In this document: positions 1 through 10,468 of the stretch, piece by piece
Layout: every line of letters begins with the position of its first letter
How positions within the stretch are numbered: position 1 is the stretch's first letter
NCBI RefSeq assembly: GCF_907164915.1
Contig: NC_061862.1
Span: 60,265,068-60,329,067 of the forward strand
Source of the DNA: Impatiens glandulifera
Taxonomy: Eukaryota > Streptophyta > Magnoliopsida > Ericales > Balsaminaceae
Length of the DNA stretch: 64,000 bases
Reading direction: 5' to 3'
The notes under the pieces: generated by a model
Databases searched by the model: none
Seen by the model: only the letters and a program-made list of their open reading frames with translations
What the model was told of the DNA's origin: nothing
Program-made: the position numbers and the translations under genes

Positions 1-489
1 TCATCATTATCGTTGATATTATTGTTGGATATCGCGTCGTCGTTATTTGTTTCTTGAATATTAACAAAATAGAACCTTATTAGTTCTCTAAACAAAACAT
101 AACATTTCACACGAACAAAATAGAAACTTGTTAGTTCTCAAACACACTTATTTCTAGAAAAGATTTGTGTAAATAGATTTCTGACAAAGAAATTGTGAAT
201 GGTTTAGAGAGAGAAATCATAAATAATAATAAAATGGTGAATTTGAAAGAGATGAGGAATAATGAAGTGACAGAGCGGGAAAACATTTAGATTATAAACA
301 GAACGGTGACGGCGAAAAGAATAGATCGGCTTGGTTTCAATTTTTTTTTAATAATATAATATTAAGATGCATTTTGATTGGTTGGTAACAGAGGGAACAT
401 GGGGCTTGGAAAAAGAGGAAACAAAAGATTGTTGGGTTGGACATGGGTGCGACCGTGCGGGTAATAGGACACGATTCAGTTCATGGATG
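1..489. other. AT-rich intergenic start of window
   Basis: No coding region can be supported. A short phrase (gttagttctc) occurs twice near 80 and 130, so there is some local duplication. The open frame from about 367 has no recognisable domain and runs into the fold-back repeat that follows. Confidence 0.4.
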
Positions 490-720
490 CGGGAGCGGGA
501 TACGGGGAAGCAGATCCTTTGTTCTCAAATTAATATGTTTTCTTGTTCCCCTCTCACAATGAGAAGGGCAATATAGTAAATAAATAAAAAAACTTTTTAT
601 TTATTTATCATATTGCCCCCTCCCCTTGTGAGAGGGGAATATGAAAACATGTTAATATGAAAACATGTTAATTTGGGAGCAGGAGATCTCAGCATGGGAT
701 ACGGACGCGGGTCTCAGACA
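490..720. repeat. Fold-back (inverted-repeat) element, MITE-like
   Basis: Two arms of about 100 bases are near-perfect reverse complements. The left arm includes ttcccctctcacaa and caatat near 545-575; the right arm has the complement (ttgtgagaggggaa) near 627-640. The centre is a run of A followed by T around 585-605. The right arm carries an extra 16-bp direct duplication (atgaaaacatgttaat) near 641-672. No transposase is present and no clear target duplication was found, so the class is unknown. Confidence 0.55.
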
Positions 721-1860
721 CGAATACTAGAACCTCCTCTATCCTTTTACATACAAACAACAGAAGCAATGAAGGGGCTCTTCTCCAAGCCTCCGAGCTT
801 GGACCTACATACATCTGAAGATTCTTTGGATGTTAGAAAGCAACTTGGCCGAGCTTGAGGAGATCATTCAAGTTGTGATCAAATGGTTAATTTCAATCGG
901 TTTTATCCTATCTAAATTATATTAATCCAATCAGTAATCTAATCCATAATATTGATTAATACGAATTAGATTTGAATTTGATTGAGTATGATTTGGATAA
1001 TCCAATTTAATCTTTTTTTTATCTAATTGTTTAATAAGTTTATTTATTTTACTTTCTTTTTATTTTATTAATTAATATATATTGTATCACTTACTTATAA
1101 TAAAATTTAATTTTAGAATTAAAAAAAAAATTCTTAAATGATTCAGAAAAAAAATTAATTGCTTGAATATTGCGAAAAAGTAAAAAACAAATAAAAATTA
1201 ATATATTATGGGGAGATAAGTAAAAAATATGGATAATATATCTTATTTGGATAATTATAATCCAATATGTATTCAATATAATCTGAACTCAATCCAATCT
1301 AAAATAGTGAATTTCAAGCGGACAAAACTGTAATGGGCCTCGTCAGAATATTCAAAGCTACAAAAATAAGCTTTGATAATAACGACGTAATAGCTCAAAA
1401 CAAATGGAAAGAAACACATAAAATCTACCTTATATTAAGTTAAGGATTCAAATCCAAAAAATAAATAAATATGAGTGAAGAACAAACTTGAATAAAATGA
1501 GGATTGATCCTCAAACCAACATATGTCTCGTAATTCGTAAATAAGCTTCATAGGTTAACCATTCTTGAGTAGAAGCCAAAAAAGGCTAACCTGAAGCCTA
1601 GTTTCAAAAGAGAACTTTGGGCTAGCGACTCAGATTTCTTCCCAGTTGACGGTCAAGATGGATCAATTGGTGATTAGTGTGCTTCCACAACTGGCTTCTG
1701 GTTGGCTGTCTTTGTTGATCCGGGTGCTTCCAATTCTAGTCGTGTGCATTTGTTTGCTTTTATTTACCTGCAAAAGTAAAGTTGGCTCAATCATCTTTAT
1801 CTTGATCTTTACAGGCCTCTTGAATCCACTTTTTATGGGAGTATTGTACTAAAAGAGTAG
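721..1860. other. Intergenic, no recognised gene
   Basis: Mostly AT-rich. A more balanced stretch at about 1500-1855 contains a hydrophobic 68-codon frame from 1646, but I see no family resemblance, promoter or splice structure. I leave it unannotated. Confidence 0.4.
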
Positions 1861-2218
1861 AATAATAAGATGGATTTTATAAAAATTCAGACCCGACCCG
1901 ACCCCTCTATTCTATATTGAATAAAAATGATTCGATAAAAGGCTCATTGAGATAGATGTAGATGAACAATACCCCCAAAAAAATTCACGAGGAATCTTTG
2001 AAGGGACCAACAAGGGGTAATACATGAATATTCATTTGTTGTCCATCGATTACGCCTTTCTGAATTCTTTCTAGTTAAAGAATTTCTTTCTAGTTGTTCT
2101 AGAACAATAATAAAATTCTCGAAACTTCTGGATTTAAAAATATTTTAAGTATTTAAAAAAATGCAGAAATAATAAGTAGTTCCAAGTTAATGCCAAATAA
2201 AAAAGATTTTGGTTAAAG

Positions 2219-2263
2219 TGATTCAGTAATTAAACCTTCAAGAATCCATTTTTGCTCTTTCAT
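2219..2263 (-). pseudogene. infA: Plastid infA 5' fragment
   Basis: Read on the minus strand from the ATG at 2263, the first 15 codons begin MKEQKW and end LITES, the start of plastid translation initiation factor 1. The preceding bases also resemble the plastid infA leader. Similarity stops abruptly after codon 15. It is a non-functional scrap of plastid DNA in the nucleus, although nuclear-relocated infA genes are known in plants; this one is far too short to be such a gene. Confidence 0.7.
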
Positions 2264-2299
2264 TCTAGATAAAACTCCCTTGAATGCACCATATATCTC

Positions 2300-2375
2300 T
2301 GCAAAGCGTAATCATTTCGATAGTTTCTGCGATTACATGGATAATAACGATTTACACTAATTCCTCGACGATTAC
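2300..2375 (-). pseudogene. rpoC1: Plastid rpoC1 internal fragment
   Basis: Minus-strand translation gives RRGI followed by NRYYPCNRRNYRND. This matches the well-conserved rpoC1 (RNA polymerase beta' subunit) segment just after the catalytic region. It sits directly upstream of the infA scrap, although rpoC1 and infA lie far apart in plastid genomes. The join is therefore a rearrangement made before, during or after transfer. Confidence 0.65.
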
Positions 2376-2499
2376 CGCATCCTTTTAAAATTTAGAATGA
2401 ACCACAAACTAGCCGGATCATGAATTAGTAACTACATCCAATTTTCAAAAAAAAAAATCCCAATTATTTCGAACTTTCTATTTTTGGAATGGAATATTT

Positions 2500-2545
2500 A
2501 CGGAATTCCGGCTCGGTTATTGATAGAATAAAAGGTTCTGTCATT
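2500..2545 (-). pseudogene. ycf2: Plastid ycf2 fragment
   Basis: On the minus strand the sequence reads tctatcaataaccgagccgg, translating to LSITEPE. It resembles a conserved segment of the large plastid ycf2 ORF. The match is short (about 12 codons), so confidence is moderate. A second ycf2 piece, from slightly upstream in the same gene, lies at 6538-6615. Confidence 0.5.
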
Positions 2546-3179
2546 TCTTAAAATCTCTCTTCTGGTAGTCTATCAAACAGACCGCAACTGATAACATTCG
2601 AGATTATACAAGATTATACACAAAATATTCCTTTTTGGCTCTCTCTCTTTATCCTATGTCTAGGGCGGGGCCAGGAGGGTCTCTTAACGCCTTCTTTTTC
2701 TTCTCATCGGAAAGACTTGCCATGGTAAGGAAGAATGAGGCTTTCTTTTTCTATGACTAATAAGATGTTTCAATTGAGAGGGGGTATGAGATAAGTAGAC
2801 CAAACAAGAATTTTAGGAAAAAATAGACTATTATGCTGATTTGATCATTGTCTAAAGCGAAATTTTCTAAAACCATTTTATTCTTTTTATTTCTTGAACA
2901 ATTGATAAGAAGTTCGAAGTCAAATTTTATTCAAATTCATGATTTTTTATTTTATCTTCTTACGCCAAATTTGATATTGAAAATATTCAGAATTAATTAT
3001 CTGGTTAGGATCAATCAAAAATTTGAACAAGTAAAAGTTTTGTCTTGATCCGAGTGGGGATAGCATTTCTCTTATGCGGGTCTATGGAGTTTTGAAAAAT
3101 CAATAGAAAAATAAAAATAAAATAGTAAAAAAAAAATAGATGAAGTTTTGACCATCTATCAGAGAAAAAAGATCTGTAA

Positions 3180-6100
3180 ACATGAAAATTTGACTTACCC
3201 TATTTGAAAAAAATTATTATTATATTTAATAATATTAAAATAATATTTTAGATTTTTATATTCAAAATAACTTCAAAGAATGAATTAAAACCTAATTAAG
3301 GATTAATTATTGTCATAATTAAACTTTAATTAAGGAAATTTTCCAAAAATCCAAAAATAATTTGAGGATAAAATATTTGTATATATTTTACTCAAACTAG
3401 ACCAAGGAAGGGTTAAAAATATTTAATTAGGGTTTATTCATAATTTATGTTTAATTCATGACTTATACGAATTAAACAAAATACCCTAAAATTCCCAAAA
3501 CTCCCCCCAAAAAATAAAACATGATAATAATTGTTATTATGATTCTAGAAATAATTTTTGTAAAATTTTTGGTGAAAAAATGGATTTAAAATGAATTAAA
3601 TTCAATTTTTAATAACTTTTTAAATAAAATTTAAAATTGCTAAATTTTGGATGGCTGATTTTATGTTTAAAACTTTGCAGCAGGATCCTAGACCATCAGA
3701 TGCGCGCCCAGATCTCATCCGACAGCCCAAAACGCGCCAGACACCCAACTATAGCAAAACCACGCGCGTGTGCCCGCACTGGATCATCTAACGGGACAGA
3801 CTAACCCCGTTAGTCAACCAGGTTGACCACTAACGAAACCATACTAAACTCGGCATTCCGTTACTCAAAACTACGTCGTTTTGTTCGTCTTCTTTGCTGG
3901 CACAGGGGTCGCCGGAATCGCGACATCGCTGGCGTGTTTCTACTAGAAGCTCTAACTTCGTCAACAAGCGATCAAATCCGTTGATTTTTTTCCCACGTGA
4001 ACCCCTCGTCAGCGCCTACGTTTCCCCTTATCTAGAATCATTATCTTCTCCGGGATAAGACCGCCATGAATTAGGGATAAGAACGCCAACAATTAAAAAA
4101 AAGTCAAATTGGCTTTCTACAGCCGACTTTCGAGCACTATAAATAGCCTCTTACCCCTCTACTAACAATCCATCAAACAATAACCACAAATGACACCTCA
4201 ATTCTCCCCGATTGAAAACCTGTAATTTCCGGTGAAGAACAGTTTTTTCAAAAACTTTTTCCAGCGATCCAAGCTTCTGGATCACTTCCAACACTGCCCA
4301 TGAATGTTTTCCAATTGTTGGTATGATTCTAGAAGTCTGGAATTTTGATTTGTAATTGAAAATTTTGAATTTCTTCAAATTTTATTGTTTGGTCAGTTTG
4401 ATCATGTTCTTGTGCTTGATTGTATGATTTCTTTATTAAGAATCATTATGTACATCATGTGTGAGCTTTTTGTTGAAAAAACCGATCAAATCATCTTGAA
4501 TCAAGATTTTGCAAAAATTAGTTTGAAATTTTTTTTTTGAAATATTATGTTCTTGGTTTAAATCTGGATTTGTGGGTCCAAATAGTTGATATACATGTTT
4601 ATAAAATGTTTAAATGATTTTCCATACAACTGTAATCAAGTTTTGATCATGTTTGATCAAACTGAAATTTGAGAAAAAAACCTGAAATTTTGGATTTTGA
4701 AAATTATGTGTTTTTGTTTTTAATCTGATTTTGTTGGTTCAATTAGTTGTATTACAAGTTTATAAACATGTTTGGACTATTTATATATAACTGTAATCAT
4801 GTTTTGATCATGTTTAATCAAATTGAAATTTTGAAAAAAAAGTTTAAAAAAATAAAATTTTTGAAATTTCGTGTTTTTGCTTCTAAGTTTGATTTGTTGA
4901 TTCAATTAGTAGCTATACATGATTCTTAACATGTAGGGATGAATTCCAAGTGACTATTTTATCCTTTTGAACATGTTTGATCAAATTTAGTTTTTGAAAA
5001 AAGTTAAATTTTGATTCAATCTTCAAAATCTATTTTAATGATGTTCTTGTTTTGGTATGGATTAACTATATTCATTATTTCAAAGCTAGTGGAATAAAAA
5101 TCATGCATTGAAATGTTCTAATTTAAATGATCCTAAAATTTAACCTAGAAACAGTGTTTTGAAATTGATCCTCTTATGATCTTCAAAATCGTGATTTATT
5201 TTAGGGCTTTTATTCTTCATGATCATATTAACCTATTGCAACTTACTGATTGTGATTTGGACATCTCAATCAAAAGTTATAGCCTTCTGAAATTTTGTAC
5301 CAAAACAAGAACACCCGGTCTTGGAATTTTGCCTTAGGACCAAGAAAACATGTATAGGACCGTGCCGCCCGACCGAGGAAACCGCCCAAGACCGTGAACC
5401 TAGGACTGAGAGAATTCGCTTAGGACCGAAAAAACTAACCTAGACCAAATTAACCTAGGACAGACCTTTCCACTTGACCTAGAATTGACCTTGACACCTA
5501 ACCTAAGACCAACAATTAAGCCTAACCTCATCTTAACCTAGGCCAAGCCTTAAGCCCTAGCCTAGGATCAAACCCCCACTTAGCCTAAGATCGTTACAGC
5601 CCTAGGCCTAAGTCCGAACTCTCACTCAAGATTGAACCTCTCAAACCCTACTAAGCCTAGATTAACAAGATCGGACTCGAACCTAGGATTTAATCCTTAG
5701 GCCAGTTTGGTTCCAACTTTCAAAAATCCAAAAATATTTTGGAACTAAACCCCATTTTCTAAAAAATAGTATTCTAAAGGTCAGAAAGTAACTCTCAAGA
5801 TTCTATGAGATATTTCCCAAAGCAAATGTTTTGCTAAAGTCTTGTTTGATTATACTCTTTAATATATTTTTTGATATTTTCAAGTTTTGTTAAATCTGAA
5901 TCTCCACGCAACAGGTACACACCTCCTTTAAATAATTTTGTACAATTATTTAAAGTCTATTCATTTAGGACCCCTGGACTACTAATTAAAGATAATGAAT
6001 GTTATAATTAGATTTATAGAAGCCAAACTTTGTTTATTTTAGAAGGGTTTTGAAACCGTCCTTAGGCGGGCGTAGAGGACATAGCGAGAAAGCCTTTTCC

Positions 6101-6230
6101 CGAGCGTAAATAAACAATGAACCACCTTTTTCAGAAACTCTGGTATAAATACATTTGTACACGTATCATTTCATTGATTTTCATAAAATCTCTTGGCGAC
6201 TCTGATTTTCAAATGAATAATCTTTAAATT
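3180..6230 (+). mobile_element. LTR-like region, Ty3/gypsy Tat/Ogre type (decayed)
   Basis: No coding sequence remains. The clues are a core promoter (tataaata at 4138-4145), a stretch rich in cctaggacc-type short repeats at 5330-5690, a block with cttttcccgagcgtaaa at 6093-6110, and ttggcgactctg at 6193-6204. From general knowledge, the last two occur in this order near the 3' end of Tat-lineage LTRs. I found no terminal repeat pair or target duplication, so the limits are uncertain. It separates two plastid-derived blocks and may have inserted into them. Confidence 0.4.
4138..4145 (+). promoter_or_regulatory. TATA box of the LTR-like region
   Basis: tataaata lies in a GC-richer leader, followed 25-30 bases later by a pyrimidine-rich stretch typical of a start site. 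It is likely the LTR promoter; there is no gene behind it. Confidence 0.4.
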
Positions 6231-6537
6231 GATTATGTTTAATGAATTTAAACCGGGTTATGGTTAAATTGTTATTTAGCCTCCTAAATTATTAATGTTT
6301 GAACAAAGAATTAATTATTTTACATAATTAATTTCTTACCGCTCCATGTATTTTCAAAATCTTTTAAAAAACTAAATGTTTCATTTTAAAAGATATCTGG
6401 CACGCAAACCAATGTTAAAATCATCAAACCTCGAGCTGCCTCGCGGTAGTCCTTCCATATTGCCACATGTCTCACAAACACGTGTTAAGTTATGGAATGG
6501 GACATAAACTGGGGATAATCGGATCGGTTACAAGAAG

Positions 6538-6615
6538 GAATTGATCTTGTAGAATTCCTAAGAAATTCTTCAATTTTTTCTAGAAGAGAATGATTAATCA
6601 TTCGCTTCTCATGTA
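6538..6615 (-). pseudogene. ycf2: Plastid ycf2 fragment (second)
   Basis: Minus-strand translation includes NHSLLEKIEEFLRNSTRSI, close to the conserved IEEFLGNPTRS segment of plastid ycf2. It sits in the right-hand plastid-derived block. The minus-strand reading frame continues open to about 6790, but I could not match the upstream part to a plastid gene. Confidence 0.6.
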
Positions 6616-6810
6616 AGAAGTAATAAGTATTTGGTCGTGGACTTGGAAACTTCCTATTTTCCAATATAAATATTGGTCAACTTCGACCTTAATTTTTCTA
6701 CGTAACCAATCTAATAAATTACGATCAATATCTTCGGAAGCTTTTCTTAAATGTATATATTTATATGAGAAAATAGAACATTTTCTAGAAGTTTATGCTA
6801 AGGATTTTCA

Positions 6811-6863
6811 GGAGGCGGCAATGGGGAATTTTCCATAGTGGGTGAAATCCTAACGAAGCAATG
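6811..6863 (+). pseudogene. rrn16: Plastid 16S rRNA fragment
   Basis: About 50 bases match the conserved 16S rRNA helix region around E. coli positions 350-400 in its plastid form (gggaggcagcagtggggaat onward), including the plastid-specific ttttcc. Most differences from the plastid consensus are C-to-T or G-to-A, as expected from methylation-driven decay in nuclear DNA. Flanking rRNA sequence is missing on both sides. Confidence 0.7.
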
Positions 6864-7155
6864 ATAAGAAGATGCTTAGAAATCCTTTATTTTTTCAAAC
6901 CAATCACTTTTTTGATTTTGGAAAAAAAGACTTTATCAATATGCTGCTTCTTTTACACATCTACTTCTGAATTCTCGAATTGCTCCTTTGAGCAAATACT
7001 TTTATGCACACCTCCTCTAGTTGATCTACACCATCCTCTATCCTCGTAAATATTTATATGATATACCAATTAAAAGTGCTTAGAATGAGCTACTTCATGT
7101 TTTACATAGTTTCAAATTCAACTAGAATAATAAGAAACATGTACTTTTAAAATAT

Positions 7156-7380
7156 TTGGCAGTTCAAAAAAAACGTACTTCTATATCTAAAAAACGTATT
7201 CGTAAAAATATTTGGAAAATGAAATTTGTTGATCAGCACGAGGAATCTACGGCTCTTCGAGACTGTATTACTTTGGGAATTATTTTTCGTTGGGGATTTC
7301 CTGCAAAAAATCGTCAAAGGCGCATAATAGATCGATATGAACATCATGAGTTGTCCCATAATAAAACCAGTAGATGTTGA
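7156..7380 (+). pseudogene. Chimeric ORF of four plastid gene scraps
   Basis: A 74-codon frame is stitched from plastid pieces. 7156-7218 is the start of rpl32 ([23 protein letters not shown] changed to TTG). 7228-7281 is internal rps2 ([18 protein letters not shown]). 7282-7314 resembles ycf4 ([11 protein letters not shown]). 7324-7353 resembles the start of rpoC1 ([10 protein letters not shown], usual MIDRYKHQQL). All four keep their native frame across three joins. I infer end-joining of small plastid fragments; a functional product is unlikely given the lost ATG and lack of context, but the open frame is notable. Confidence 0.65.
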
Positions 7381-7626
7381 TACATTCTTCTAGGTTCCTT
7401 CTTCTCCCCCTTCCATAATCTAAGCTCGGAGAAGGAAGAGATAAAGAGGGCGCCCATGGATTCAGCATATTCGGTTGACCTATTCAGGAATCTCTGAATC
7501 TATGAACATAAGCTAGATGACGGAACGGGAAGACCTAGGATGTAGAAATCCTAACATGAGTGATTTAACATATTTGGATTCTTATAGATCCACTCTTATG
7601 GTACTTCACTTTTTCGAGAAAGATGA
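7381..7626. other. Plastid-like spacer, unassigned
   Basis: Composition and phrasing look plastid-like and it lies between the rpl32 chimera and the clpP piece. I could not assign it to a gene. No ORF of note. Confidence 0.3.
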
Positions 7627-7718
7627 GACATCTAAGTCATCTCTGTTTGTTTATAAACTCTCCTGGTGGATGGGTAATATCTGAAATATCTATTTATGAT
7701 ACTATGCAATTTGTACAA
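7627..7718 (+). pseudogene. clpP: Plastid clpP fragment
   Basis: In the frame starting at tgt in 7642-7644 the translation is [12 protein letters not shown] followed by [10 protein letters not shown]. This is the plastid ClpP protease segment with the conserved NSPGG oxyanion-hole motif. The part before it is recognisable but out of frame. It is a non-functional scrap ending the right-hand plastid block. Confidence 0.75.
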
Positions 7719-8066
7719 TTGACGAAAGTAAATTAGTGTCCCCTTAGCTTAGGTTGGACCATCCAACACTTGGGTCCAAGGTCCGTCCCTGCATGCGTTG
7801 CGCTCTCCTACCTGAGTGTTGTTACGGTTATGTTGTGGCTATGTTAAGGCATTGCCAGCGTACGACCATCCAGTTAGATTTGGCCAACTCTGAGGAGCTA
7901 TTTTTTTTCTTATTCTCCCCAATACCTACAAAATAAATAATAACATTAATAATAAATATATTTAATTTCACTTAATATATTATTCTATTTATTTATTTGT
8001 AACACTTGAGTTTTATATTTTTAAATAAATGGTCTAATATTAATTTATTTTGGGCATCAATCGATA
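7719..8066. other. Intergenic between plastid scraps and solo LTR
   Basis: A moderately GC-rich stretch (7735-7900) of unknown origin, then AT-rich DNA. Nothing recognised. Confidence 0.3.
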
Positions 8067-8071
8067 CTACA
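8067..8071. repeat. Target-site duplication of solo LTR (left)
   Basis: ctaca, identical to 9510-9514. Confidence 0.85.
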
Positions 8072-9509
8072 TGTTAGGATCGGGTACAACAATAGTAGGG
8101 GTTGAATATTGTTGTGCAACTTATGACTTTCAATTCGATTTCAATCCTATTAGAGAAATTTTTTCTATTCTTCACAAATTGTCGCAAGCTCTTGAACGGA
8201 TTCAAGTGAGGAAATGCTTGCTAAATTTGAAGCGGCGTATACAAGACAGAAGATGCAGAAATGAAATAACACAAAGAATTTTATAGATGTTCAGAGATAA
8301 AACTCCTACGTCACTCACCCCTTTTCTGTTTCCATAAAGTTTTTCACTAGAATGCTTTGATTCGTATAGCAACTACACAAACCCAATCAAAAACACATGA
8401 CTTAACAATTGTCTATTTCTGAACTCCTAATTATCACTCTATTGAACAAACAACCTCTGTTCAACTTACAATACTGATGATACACTCAGGTAGAACAGTA
8501 AGTTAACACTCAACTTAGCTTAGTGAATTACAAAGAGATCTGAGAGAGAGAGAGAGTAAATATAGATCTTAGCAATTCGTAATTCGTGTAGAGATTGGAG
8601 AACCGAGAGATTCGTCGTTGTACTCTGATCACCTTTTATATTAAAGCGTAGCAACGGTCGATTTCGTCTCTTGGATACGTTTCAGCTTTCTGATGGATGT
8701 ACGCTGGTTGTACGGGATCATACACAAGAACATACTTGTTGGATCGTGGCGTACCGAATTGTGCTGCGGAATATTCGGTAGATCGTAATGTACTTGAAGG
8801 TACAATGCGGGCTAGAGGAATAGTTGAGTAATTGACAGTTAAGAGTATTGAGATGACTTGGTAGATGGCTGATAACGAATACTGATGTTCACTATGCTGA
8901 TGAGCTATGTAGATTGACAGGCGCTTTTTCAGACGGTTGCTGAAGCAAGGCGTCTGTGTGCGCTTCTTCAAATGACTACTAAAGCAAGACGTCTGCTCGT
9001 GCACTTCTTCAGACCAGAGCGTCTGTTGAAGTGAGACGTCTGCTCGCGCTTCTTCAGACTAGAACAACTGTTGAAGCAAAATGTCTACTCGCGCTTCTTC
9101 AGACTAACACGTCTGTTGAAGTAAGACATCTTCTCGCGCTTCTTCAGACTAACACGTTTGTTGAAGCAAGACGTCTTCTCACGCTTCTTTAGACTAACAC
9201 GTCTTTTGAAGCAAGACGTCTTCTCGCGCTTCCTCAGACTAACACGTCTGTTGAAGCAAGACGTCTTCTCGCGCTTCTTCAGACTAACACGTCTGTTGAA
9301 GTAAGATGTCTTCTCGCGCTTCTTAAGTTGTATCTACGCATAGACATTTTCACAACTTAGTTTTGTTCATAAACACATCATTAAAACTATGTCCTATTGA
9401 TTTAAACTTATTCACATAAGTTTGTTTTAATCAAATAAAGCACATTTCCTTAATTAATTATTTCTTTTTTAATTAATGTTTATTTTTCTTTATTTAACTT
9501 AATCTAACA
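8072..9509 (-). mobile_element. Solo LTR, 1438 bp, with 5-bp target duplication
   Basis: Terminal TGTTAG at 8072 and CTAACA at 9509 are inverted repeats, and both flanks carry the same 5 bases, ctaca (8067-8071 and 9510-9514). This is the signature of one LTR left after recombination between two. The minus-strand reading is supported by a TATA-like tttaatataaaa (about 8633-8646) and a CA-ending 3' side with attcaaccccta, resembling Ty1/copia Tork/SIRE LTRs. The U3 half holds a 45-bp tandem repeat. No internal domain remains. ORFs here (8050-8286 plus, 8636-9004 minus) are incidental. Confidence 0.85.
8935..9330. repeat. 45-bp tandem repeat, about 9 copies, inside LTR U3
   Basis: The unit starts gaagcaagacgtctt and ends agactaacacgtctgtt. 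The first two copies are diverged and the rest are close to identical. Each unit carries two acgtc/gacgt cores, the centre of bZIP-type (ACGT) binding sites. As U3 repeats they may have acted as an enhancer; that is inference. Confidence 0.85.
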
Positions 9510-9514
9510 CTACA
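9510..9514. repeat. Target-site duplication of solo LTR (right)
   Basis: ctaca, identical to 8067-8071. Confidence 0.85.
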
Positions 9515-10214
9515 CAATTTCTCAAAATAAATTTTTATTTTTTTAATTCTCGTACAATTAGCCCTTATATGAGTTTAAAAAAATATCTTATTTATATAAT
9601 TAGGGAGCGAAAATAAAGGTTTACAACAACCTAGTTCATATTTCCTCTAATTAATTCTAATTTTAAGTATGAATTTTTAAGGCTCACACTAGGTTTGAAA
9701 ACCTTGGAAATACTTGAGAAATTTATTTGCATGTAAAATTTATATAAAAAATTGATTATTGCTTCAAATGACTTGATTTTTTAAGAGAAATTTAATTTAC
9801 TCTTTCATCTACAAATTCTTAGTTATATCATTTTTTGCAGTTTGTGATGTCAAAAAATTAAAAAAGAAACGCGTACGATGAAAAAATGCACACATCGTTA
9901 AATTATCTTTCTCTCAAATCTCAAAAATGATGAAATAAGGAACAAAAAATGACCGAGCTCAATCAAGTGAATTCAAAAATAATTATTATTAATCTCGTGT
10001 AGTGAACCATTATAGAAATATTTTCTAAATAATTTTGAGGATTGAGATTTTAAAATATTATAAATTAAGAGATAAAAATGAGGTCTACACAGTTGGACCT
10101 CTAAACTTCTTTGATTCTAGTTTTAAAAATGCCTAGAAAACTATTTGAAAATAAAGTAAATGAATTCTTTTTAAGTTTTTTTTTTATGTGTGATAATGGA
10201 TAGTACCTATTAGG
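9515..10214. other. AT-rich intergenic
   Basis: No coding or structured feature recognised. Confidence 0.5.
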
Positions 10215-10468
10215 TAGGTATGACAATTATAATTTGTTCGGCGGTATTTCCTCGGTTTGATCAATTACGTAATTGACCAGGGATGGATGAGAATGGTATT
10301 TTATGTCCTCACTCTAACTTCGCCCTAACTTCGCCCTGAATTCACCCGAACGCTAATAAACACAATTGAATATATAACCTCATTAATATATTTATTTATT
10401 CTTCCTATAAATAAGAATGTTAAGTTTATTTCCATTAATAATATAAAATTTTAATATATTAAAATATA

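Larger units (their letters stand above)
1861..3170. other. Plastid-derived mosaic (NUPT), left block
   Basis: This stretch has the base composition of chloroplast spacer DNA and holds three recognisable plastid gene scraps on the minus strand (infA, rpoC1, ycf2; listed separately). They are not neighbours in any plastid genome I know, so the block is a patchwork rather than one transferred fragment. I cannot assign the rest (for example 2560-3120). A matching block lies at 6.4-7.7 kb beyond the LTR-like region, so one insertion may have been split. Confidence 0.6.

Noticed and set aside
1646..1852. Hydrophobic 68-codon ORF
   Set aside because: Membrane-like composition only; no recognisable family, leader or splice context.
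2848..3048. 66-codon ORF in the plastid-like block
   Set aside because: I could not match it to any plastid gene; it begins at a non-ATG codon (TTG) in AT-rich DNA.
7754..7936. Cys-rich 60-codon ORF
   Set aside because: No domain; lies between plastid scraps and AT-rich DNA.
8050..8286. 78-codon plus-strand ORF
   Set aside because: It crosses the end of the solo LTR into flanking DNA, so it cannot be an old gene.
8636..9004. 122-codon minus-strand ORF
   Set aside because: It lies in the promoter and repeat part of the solo LTR, has no domain, and its end is set by the 45-bp repeats.
8935..9330. Regular repeats that might suggest a CRISPR-like array
   Set aside because: Direct tandem units without spacers in a plant LTR; not a CRISPR array.
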